DNA of 64,000 nt from NCBI GenBank assembly GCA_030323885.1, contig CM059191.1, forward strand, positions 107,056,844-107,120,843. The letters run 5' to 3'. The stretch comes from Branchipolynoe longqiensis. Lineage: Eukaryota > Annelida > Polychaeta > Phyllodocida > Polynoidae. This document shows, piece by piece, positions 56,315-64,000 of this stretch; the stretch's first letter is position 1; every line of letters begins with the position of its first letter. Under the pieces are notes generated by a model. The model made no database searches, had not been told where the DNA came from, and worked only from the letters and a program-made list of their open reading frames with translations. Both the position numbers and the translations under genes were made by a program.

Positions 56315-59140
56315 GTTGCCCATGACCGTTTACCCGCCACTTCCACACAGTTGCCTTTAGCCGTTTACCCGCCACTTCCACACAGTTTCCTGCACTCATT
56401 TACCCGCCACTTCCACACAGTTGCCTGTAACCGTTTACCCGCCACTTCCACACAGTTGCCTGTAACTGTTTACACACCACTTCCACACAGTTGCCTGTAA
56501 CCTTTTACCTGCCACTTCAACACAGTTGCCTTTAGCCGTTTACCCGCCACTTCCACACAGTTTCCTGCACTCATTTACCCGCCACTTCCACACAGTTGCC
56601 TGTAACCGTTTACACACCACTTGCACACAGTTGCCTGTAACCTTTTCCCCGCCACTTCCACACAGTTGCCTGTAACCGTTTACACACCACTTCCACACAG
56701 TTGCCTGTAACCTTTTACCTGCCACTTCCACACAGTTGCCTGTAACACTTTACCTGCCACTTCCACACAGTTTCCGGTAACCGTTTACCCGCCACTTCCA
56801 CACAGTTTCCTGCACTCATTTACCCGCCACTTCCACACAGTTGCCTGTAACCGTTTACACACCACTTCCACACAGTTGCCTGTAACCTTTTACCTGCCAC
56901 TTCCACACAGTTTCCTGTAACCGTTTACCCGCCACTTCCACACAGTTTCCGGTAACCGTTTACCCGCCACTTCCACACAGTTTCCTGTAGCCGTTTACCC
57001 GCCACTTCCACACAGTTCCCAATAGCCGTTTACCCACCACTTCCACACAGATGTCTGTATCGCTTTACCTGGCACTTCCACACAGGTGCCTGTAACCTTT
57101 TACCCCCCACTTCCACACAGTTGCCTGTAACCTTTTACCTGCCACTTCCACATAGTTGCCTGTAGCCCTTTAGCCAACACTTCCACACAGTTGCCTGTAA
57201 CCTTTTACCTGCCACTTCCACACAGTTGCCTGAAGCCCTTTAGCCAACACTTCCACACAGTTGCCTGTAACCTTTTACCTGCCACTTCCACACAGTTGCC
57301 TGTAACCTTTTACCATCACTTCCACATAGTTGCCTGTAGCCCTTTAGCCAACACTTCCACATAGTTGTCTGTAACCCTTTACCTCCCACTTCCACACAGT
57401 TGTCTGTAACCTTTTACCCATCACTTCCACACAGTTGCCTGTAACCTTTTACCCATCACTTCCACATAGTTGCCTGTAGCCCTTTAGCCAACACTTCCAC
57501 ACAGTTGTCTGTAACCTTTTACCCATCACTTCCACACAGTTGCCTGTAACCTTTTACCCATCACTTCCACACAGTTGTCTGTAACCTTTTACCTGCCACT
57601 TCCACACAGTTGCCTGTAACCTTTTACCTGCCACTTCCACACAGTTTCCTGTAACCTTTTACCTGCCACTTCCACACAGTTGCCTGTAACCTTTTACCTG
57701 CCACTTCCACACAGTTGCCTGTAACCTTTTACCTGCCACTTCCACACAGTTGTCTGTAACCTTTTACCCATCACTTCCACACAGTTGCCTGTAACCTTTT
57801 ACCTGCCACTTCCACACAGTTTCCTGTAACCTTTTACCTGCCACTTCCACACAGTTGCCTGTAACCTTTTACCTGCCACTTCCACACAGTTTCCTGTAAC
57901 CTTTTACGTGCCACTTCCACACAGTTGCCTGTAACCTTTTACCCGCCACTTCCACACAGTTTCCTGTAACCGTTTACCTGCCACTTCCACACAGTTTCCT
58001 GTAACCGTTTACCCGCCACTTCCACACAGTTCCCAATAGCCGTTTACCCACCACTTCCACACAGTTGCCTGTAACCTTTTACCCCCCACTTCCACACAGT
58101 TGCCTGTAACCTTTTACCTGTCACTTCCACATAGTTGCCTGTAGCCCTTTAGCCAACACTTCCACACAGTTGCCTGTAACCTTTTACCTGCCACTTCCAC
58201 ACAGTTGCCTGAAGCCCTTTAGCCAACACTTCCACACAGTTGCCTCTAACCTTTTACCTGCCACTTCCACACAGTTGCCTGTAACCTTTTACCCATCACT
58301 TCCACATAGTTGCCTGTAGCCCTTTAGCCAACACTTCCACACAGTTGTCTGTAACCTCTTACCCATCACTTCCACACAGTTTCCTGTAACCTTTTACCTG
58401 CCACTTCCACACAGTTGCCTGTAACCTTTTACCTGCCACTTCCACACAGTTTCCTGTAACCTTTTACCTGCCACTTCCACACAGTTGCCTGTAACCTTTT
58501 ACCCATCACTTCCACATAGTTGCCTGTAGCCCTTTAGCCAACACTTCCACACAGTTGTCTGTAACCTTTTACCTGCCACTTCCACACAGTTGCTGTACCC
58601 TTTACCTGCCACTTCCACACAGTTGCCTGTAACCTTTTACCCACCACTTCCACACAGTTGCCTGTGACCGTTTACCCACCACTTCCACACAGTTGCCTGT
58701 AACCTTTTACCTGCCACTTCCACACAGTTGTCTGTAACCCTTTACCTGCCACTTCCACACAGTTGCCTGTAACCTTTTACCCACCACTTCCACACAGTTG
58801 CCTGTGACCGTTTACCCACCACTTCCACACAGTTGCCTGTAACCTTTTACCTGCCACTTCCACACAGTTGCCTGTAACCTTTTACCTGCCACTTCCACAC
58901 AGTTGCCTGTAACCTTTTACCTGCCACTTCCACACAGTTGCCTGTAACCTTTTACCTACCACTTCCACACAGTTGCCTGTAACCTTTTACCTGCCACTTC
59001 CACACAGTTGTCTGTAACCCTTTACCTGCCACTTCCACACAGTTGCCTGTAACCTTTTACCCACCACTTCCACACAGTTGCCTGTGACCGTTTACCCACC
59101 ACTTCCACACAGTTGCCTGTAACCTTTTACTCACCACTTC
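56315..59140. repeat. 35-bp minisatellite (CCACTTCCACACAGTTGCCT)
   Basis: The unit is CCACTTCCACACAGTTGCCT plus GTAACCTTTTACCTG, about 35 bp, in about 80 copies. Variant units with CCCTTTAGCCAACACTTCC recur at 57150-57500 and 58140-58550 in the same local order, indicating block duplications. Confidence 0.95.
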
Positions 59141-59149
59141 CAGACACAG

Positions 59150-59455
59150 GTTTGCCACCAAGAGGCATCACCTCGGGGCTGGGAGTGGGAGAGATGGAGG
59201 GGGAGGGGAGGGGAAGGGGGAGGGGTAAGGGGGAGGGGGAGGAGTTCAGAGGTGTGTGTGTTGGTAGGTGTGTGGGTTGGAGGGTGTCTAGCCTTGTTTG
59301 TTGGTACGTGTGTGTGTTGGTAGGTGTGTGTTGGTGTGTGTGTTGGGGTGTCTGTTGGTGTGTGTGTTGGTGTATGTGTTGATGTGTGTGTAGTTGTGTG
59401 TGTTGATGTATCTTGGTGTGTGTTGGTAGGTGTGAACGTTGGTGCAATGGTGTGC
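59150..59455. repeat. G-rich and GTGTTGGTAG low-complexity tract
   Basis: A GGGGGAGGGGAGGGGAAGGG patch (59195-59245) is followed by GTGTGTTGGTAGGTGTGTG-type repeats. No gene is seen. Confidence 0.75.
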
Positions 59456-60430
59456 AGATGTACAGAGCGTGTTGGCTAGATATGAAGTCGTGGGGAACCA
59501 GGGTAGAATAGTTCCCTTGCAACCCCTTGCAGATCGTAAAAGGCGACAAATGGGGTGACTCGTTTGCCGTGAGTCGCAGCTTGTGTCGGTGGAGGAAGGG
59601 ATCCTGGTGCATGAGGTCTTCAGGGAGCTGCGGCTTCCTGTCGACCAATACTGCACTGTGGCCCCAACTTCACCTAGACGAGGGGTTGGACTGGCCCGGT
59701 CCAATCAATCGGCTGGTCATGCCAAACCCTAGGAGTAGTACTATGAAGAATGTAATTATAAATTATCTAAACACTCGTAGTTATACATATATTTATATAC
59801 ATACATAAATCCAATTTATTTTCACTACTCCTAGAAGGCGGTGGCTAGGGTCAATCTGGTAATGATCTTCCATTTTGGTAGATCATTGCTTGAGTATATC
59901 ACCCTTGTATCCTTGGTGTGTAACTGCCGGGTATCCGGAGCTCTGCACACCCCCATTTGGGGCTCCGTGGCGGGTGGGATGCAGGTATTGCAGGTATAGT
60001 AATGCAGGTATTGCAGGTATAGTAAAACCTCAGGGAGGTTAACGCCCCTGCCCTGCAGAGTTGTAAACCACTGCCTTGTGGTACAGGTTCTTGACAGAAC
60101 CGAAGGCTAAGGGAGCAAACCCTAAACAGAAAACCATGTCACTGTGGCAGCATTAAGGGCGGTTGATGTATGGAACTCCCAACATCTCCCGACCAGCCAC
60201 TGCAGGGACAAATAGTTTTGCGCCTGTCTTGACATGTTCTTGCCGGTGTGAAACCTCTATTTGCTCCCCGAGAGAGTGCCGCTGGTAACTTGCAAAAGCC
60301 AGCAGCACTTCAACACTTTTGCAGGCAGCTTTCATGAAATGTAACATCACTCTCACAGCAGAGAGCTAAATGGAGAACGGCAGTCAAGTAAGGAAAGCAG
60401 TCTTTGTCGCATCACAACCGACAGCATGAT
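59456..60430. other. low-copy interval of unknown nature
   Basis: Non-repetitive by eye, apart from a duplicated ATGCAGGTATTGCAGGTATA at about 59980-60021 and a short GAT run at 60428. Open frames are all below 95 codons with no recognised domain. It may contain old retroelement remnants that I cannot identify. Confidence 0.35.
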
Positions 60431-60614
60431 GATGATGATGATTACCAGTCCCCATCACCCCCCGCACCCCTCGCACCCCCTCACACCTCCTGACCCCCCT
60501 CACACGTGCAGGCCTGTTGTCACACCTGGGCCGCCACCTCCCCACCACGACCCACCTGTGTCTCCGCGCCTCACCTGTGTTCCCCTAATTAGGGTGGGGC
60601 TGCATCACAGACCG

Positions 60615-61270
60615 GGCACCAGCTTGCCAGTCACTGCTCACTGCTCACTGCTCACTGCTCACTGCTCACTCCCCACTGCTCACTGCTCACTCATCACTCC
60701 CCATTCCTCACTGCTCACTGCTCACTGCTCACTGCTCACTGCTCACTGCTCACTGCTCACTGCTCACTCCCCACTCCTCACTCCTCACTCCTCAATCCTC
60801 ACTCCTCACTCCCCACTCCTCACTCCTCACTCCTCACTCCTCACTCCTCACTCCCCACTCCTCACTCCCCACTCCTCACTGCTTCATGCTCATCCCCCAC
60901 TCCCCACTCCTCACTCCTCAATCCTCACTCCCACTCCTCATTCCCCCTCCCCACTCACCACTCTCACTCCTCACTCCTCACTCCTCACTCCCCACTGCTC
61001 ACTCTCACTGCTCACTGCTCACGCTCACTGCTACTGTCCACTGCTCACTCCCACTCCTCACTCCTCACTTCCTCCTCACTCCTCACTCCTCACTCCTCAC
61101 TCCTCACTCCTCACTCCTCACTCCTCTCTACTCACTGCTCACTGCTCACTGCTCACTGCTCACTGCTCACTGCTCACTGCTCACTCCCCACTCCCCACTC
61201 CTCACTCTTCACTCTTCACTCCTCACTCCTCACTCCTCTTTACTCACTCCTAACTCCTCACTCCTCACTC
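60615..61270. repeat. 7-bp microsatellite-like array (ACTGCTC / ACTCCTC)
   Basis: Heptamers ACTGCTC, ACTCCTC and ACTCCCC repeat in blocks. The plus-strand open frames (Ser/His/Leu/Thr-rich) are artefacts of the array. Confidence 0.92.
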
Positions 61271-61621
61271 CTATAACCATGGACACGTCTTGCACACCTG
61301 TGTTGTGTAACTATTATTACTTCTCATTTACCATGGCGATATAACCATGGACACGTCTTGCACACCTGTGTTGTGTAACTATTGTTACTTCTCATTTACC
61401 ATGGCGATGTAACCATGGACACGTCTTGCACACCATTGTTGTGTAACTATTGTTACTTCTCATTTACCATGGCGATATAACCATGGACACATCTTGCACA
61501 CCAGTGTTGTGTAACTATTGTTACTTCTCATTTACTATGGCGATGTAACCATGGACACGTCTTGCACACCATTGTTGTGTGACTATTGTTACTTCTCATT
61601 TACCATGGCGATGTAACCATG
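61271..61621. repeat. 68-bp tandem repeat, first part
   Basis: CCATGGACACGTCTTGCACA recurs at 61277, 61345, 61413, 61481 and 61549. The sixth unit is cut at its CATG by a solo LTR. The array resumes at 62130-62300 and again at about 62740-62790, with diverged units to about 62940. Confidence 0.95.
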
Positions 61622-62129
61622 TGTGAAATATTCCGATATACGGCATCGGGGGGAATGCAAATGTTCTATTACTAAACAGGTGTAAGTGACCAAGCACATG
61701 TATATATGTACATGTAGGTGCTGGTGGTGCCTGAGTGGGATGTAAATGAACATAGTGGTGCCGGCAGGGCTGGTGTAACCGCACTCAGAGCCTACCAACT
61801 CCCCCTCTGCTGGGTAGGATCACCACAGGGTCAAGGCTGGTGATGGCCAGGGGGGCCACACAGCTTGGTGGTGGTGGGCAGACCACTGGTATCCACGGGC
61901 ACCAGGAATGCTGGATCCCTATTGGTCGGGCCAAGAATGCTTGTTTCCCATTGGGGTAAAAGGGTGGGGTGATACTCTAAAATGAACCCATGTACCATAT
62001 AAATAATAAGCCAGAGGGCTTGACTCTCTCTCTTCTTTCACACTTTATACTCTTCCTTTCTCTTTGTCTGTATTGATTTCCATATAGCCTGCCTACACTA
62101 CCACATATTTGAGCTTTAGCCATTTTACA
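61622..62129 (+). mobile_element. solo LTR (508 bp) in the 68-bp array
   Basis: It begins TGTGAAATATTCC and ends ATTTTACA, the usual TG...CA borders. CATG flanks both sides (61618-61621 and 62130-62133), a 4-bp target duplication. A TATA-like CATATAAATAATAA lies at about 61996. It aligns along its whole length with 63155-63644. A solo LTR arises when the two LTRs of a provirus-like copy recombine. Confidence 0.85.
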
Positions 62130-62300
62130 CATGGACATGTCTTGTACACCATTGTTGTGCAACTATTGTTACTTCTTATTTACCATGGTGATATAACCAT
62201 GGACACTTCTTGCACACCATTGTTGTGTAACTATTGTTACTTCTCATTTACCATGGCGACGTAGCCATCGATACATCTTGCACCCCATTGTTGTGTGAAT
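62130..62300. repeat. 68-bp tandem repeat, second part
   Basis: Units continue after the solo LTR (CATGGACATGTCTTGTACAC; next unit at 62197) until a second insertion at about 62301. Confidence 0.9.
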
Positions 62301-62716
62301 TTTCGACGCGAACAAGGAGCTCTTATGAATGGATTTTTATTCAAACACAGTGTCTCAGTAAGTAGCAATATAGTCAATCGGGGCGGTACAGGTTCAGTAA
62401 GTCAAATCAGAGGTTCGATAATCAGGCACAGTAAGTCAGTGTGAACGGTAGGTCAGGCTGTAGGTTGACCCGGCCCCTCAACCCGTGGGAGTCCTTTTAG
62501 TTTGTTGTGGGGTGGGTGGCGGCTGAGTTGGTGGTGAGCTGCTCGTCGGACTGCCATGGTGGAAGTGATGTTCTAGTGGCAGAGGATTCGCGAGGAAGGG
62601 CGTGGCGTGACGTCACGGGTCTCGCGAGGGCGTGGTTCGCGGGAATTCCGGTAGGGTTAGTTCCGGGATTCGAACCCAGGGGGCGCCACCGTGATGACTC
62701 CTTGTTCGCGCGCAAA
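62301..62716. mobile_element. ~416-bp MITE-like insertion with imperfect inverted ends
   Basis: The left end TTTCGACGCGAACAAGGAG and the right end read inward, TTTGCGCGCGAACAAGGAG, match at 16 of 19 positions. AATT occurs at both borders and may be the target duplication. The interior is non-coding. A perfect B-box-like GGTTCGAATCC lies on the minus strand at 62666-62676, without a clear A-box. The 68-bp array continues beyond it. Confidence 0.55.
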
Positions 62717-62789
62717 TTACCCATGGTGGCTGGCCACCATGAACACTATTGTTACTTCTCATTTACCATGGCGATGTAATCTCGGTTCC

Positions 62790-63154
62790 TCCTGTACCAA
62801 AGTCGTGTAACCCTGGTCATTCTCACACTGCATATTGAGGCAATCTTGGTTGCACATCCTATACTCAGCTGCTGTAACATTGGTTATGTTCCGTACCCCA
62901 CAATTGTGTAATACTGGTTCTTCGCATTTGGCATGGTTATGTCCGAGTTTGTAGGTCTAAAACGGTTGTTTAAAAAAAAAAGTTGTTTCACATACATTTA
63001 TACTTCTCTTAGAATGTAAAAGAATGTAAAATGCACAAGTGTGGTGAGAGTTTCAGGGTCCCGAACTGACTGTTCTGAAGACGCGGTCACGTGACATCCC
63101 AGTCATGAGGAGACGCAGGGAGCGGGCAAGATGTAGGTCACGGCCGTAACGCCG
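62790..63154. other. diverged 68-bp units and spacer
   Basis: To about 62940, TAACCCTGGTCATTCTCACA-like phrases recall the 68-bp unit in diverged form. The rest is low-copy with an A9 run near 62975. No gene is seen. Confidence 0.45.
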
Positions 63155-63644
63155 TGTAAAATATTCTGATTTACGGCATTGGGGGGAATGCAAATGTTCT
63201 ATTACTGATCGAGTATACATGACCAGGCGCATGTATGTGTATATGTAGGTGCTGGTGGTGCCTGATTGATTGGTAAATAGACATAGTGGTGCTGGCAGGG
63301 CTGTGTGTAAAAGGGCACTCAGAGCCTACCCCGTCCCCCCTCTGCTACTCAGGATCACCACACTCAGGCTCAAGGCAGGTGGTGGCCAGGGGGGGGGGGG
63401 GGCACACAGCTTGGTGGTGGGCAGACCATGGGTAACCATGGGGACCAGGAATGCTAGATCTCTATTGGTAGAGCTAAGAATGCTTGTTTCGCATTGGGAG
63501 AATGGGGTGTACCATATAAATAATAAACCAGAGGGCTTGACTCTCTCTCTTCTTTCACACTTTATACTATTCCTTTCTCTTTGTCTGTATTGTTTTCACT
63601 ATAGCCTGCCTACACAACCACAGATTCGAGCCATAGACTTTACA
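63155..63644 (+). mobile_element. 5' LTR of a Ty3/Gypsy-type retrotransposon
   Basis: The 490-bp LTR begins TGTAAAATATTCTGATTTAC and ends GACTTTACA, with a TATA-like TATAAATAATAAA at 63514. It is the same family as the solo LTR at 61622. The primer-binding site follows 3 nt after it. About 180 bp of internal-like sequence follow before a 10-bp array begins, and no gag or pol is seen in the window, so the copy is truncated or extends past an array. Confidence 0.75.
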
Positions 63645-63647
63645 TAA

Positions 63648-63660
63648 TGGTGACCACGAC
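63648..63660 (+). other. tRNA-Trp-type primer-binding site
   Basis: TGGTGACCACGAC follows the LTR. From memory, the 3' end of eukaryotic tRNA-Trp predicts TGGTGACCCCGAC, so there is one mismatch. This primer is typical of CsRn1-like Ty3/Gypsy elements. Confidence 0.6.
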
Positions 63661-63839
63661 ACGACTCAAACTCGCTGATTAAACTCTTCGAAACCACTTT
63701 CTGGTTATTAATGTACCTCTCCCACAGTATCTCTCCGGTCAGGTGATGGATGCTGAGTACAAATGGCAAGTTGCACCTCACCCCTCAATGCAGATTGTCT
63801 GCAAGTGGGGGCTTATCAGAACAGGAATGGAATTCAGGC

Positions 63840-64000
63840 TTTGGGAGGCTGTGGCAGGCTTTGGCAGGCTGTGGCAGTCTGTGGCAGTCCGTGGCAGGCT
63901 GTGGCAGGTTATGACGGGATGTGGCATGTTGTGGCATGCTGCGGCAGCCGGTGGCAGGATGTGGCAGGATGTGGCAGGTTGTGGCAGGCTGTGGAAGGCT
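63840..64000. repeat. 10-bp minisatellite (GTGGCAGGCT), cut by the window end
   Basis: GTGGCAGGCT, TTGGCAGGCT and GTGGCAGTCT repeat to the last base of the window. Confidence 0.9.

Noticed and set aside
56315..59140. CRISPR-like array with 35-bp periodicity
   Set aside because: There are no unique spacers between repeats; it is a head-to-tail minisatellite in a eukaryotic genome.
60153..60356. Antisense frame of 67 codons in a low-copy interval
   Set aside because: It looks compositionally ordinary, but it is short and has no recognised domain or splice support.
60426..61344. Ser/His/Leu-rich frames of 152 and 275 codons
   Set aside because: They are produced by the 7-bp ACTGCTC/ACTCCTC array.
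62660..62684. Retroviral-type primer-binding site (GGCGCCA next to a T-arm-like sequence)
   Set aside because: The T-arm-like part has the wrong orientation relative to the TGG end for a primer-binding site, and no LTR is adjacent.

Overview
This window looks like repeat-rich, non-coding DNA from an animal nuclear genome. I found no host gene that I can defend. A CR1-clade LINE, two tyrosine-recombinase (YR) retroelements, an intron-containing PIF/Harbinger transposon, a Ty3/Gypsy-type LTR and tRNA-derived SINEs all point to a metazoan. The SINE body resembles SINEs I associate with molluscs, so a marine lophotrochozoan is my best guess, at low confidence. By eye, more than half of the window is tandem repeat, with unit lengths from 7 to 184 bp. 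A 499-bp run of N at 16809-17307 is an assembly gap inside an array.

Layout. 1-2.6 kb: CA-rich array. 3.1-3.7 kb: 184-bp tandem repeat. 4.1-8.7 kb: CR1 LINE with two uninterrupted ORFs. 8.7-9.5 kb: three copies of a ~200-bp dispersed repeat. 9.6-23.1 kb: a chain of minisatellites (18, 81, 12, 10, 30, 75, 10 and 42 bp units) with one SINE between two arrays and the gap. 23.1-23.65 kb: part of a minisatellite-bearing dispersed element. 23.9-27.8 kb (minus): decayed YR retroelement. 27.97-33.25 kb: apparently intact PIF/Harbinger transposon with two convergent, spliced genes. 33.35-36.1 kb: another minisatellite-bearing element, a C29 tract, a short CpG-rich segment with regulatory-like motifs, and a long GGTGAG array. 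36.5-42.0 kb (plus): second decayed YR retroelement with both inverted and split direct repeats, nested in other repeats. 42.5-46.5 kb: two terminal-inverted-repeat MITEs, a TG-rich array and a 74-bp array. 46.7-59.1 kb: mostly 10, 36, 52 and 35-bp arrays. 59.1-64 kb: short arrays, a 68-bp array split by a solo LTR and a MITE, then the same LTR family followed by a primer-binding site.

Working relationships. In the Harbinger element a HARBI1-like DDE transposase is paired with a Myb/SANT-like (NAIF1-type) DNA-binding protein, the usual two-protein partnership of the family. In the LINE, ORF1 (nucleic-acid binding) and ORF2 (endonuclease plus reverse transcriptase) overlap by 67 nt. The YR elements carried gag, RT/RNase H and tyrosine recombinase but are now pseudogenes. 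Many long open frames in the arrays exist only because the unit length is a multiple of three or the unit lacks stop triplets, and are not called as genes.
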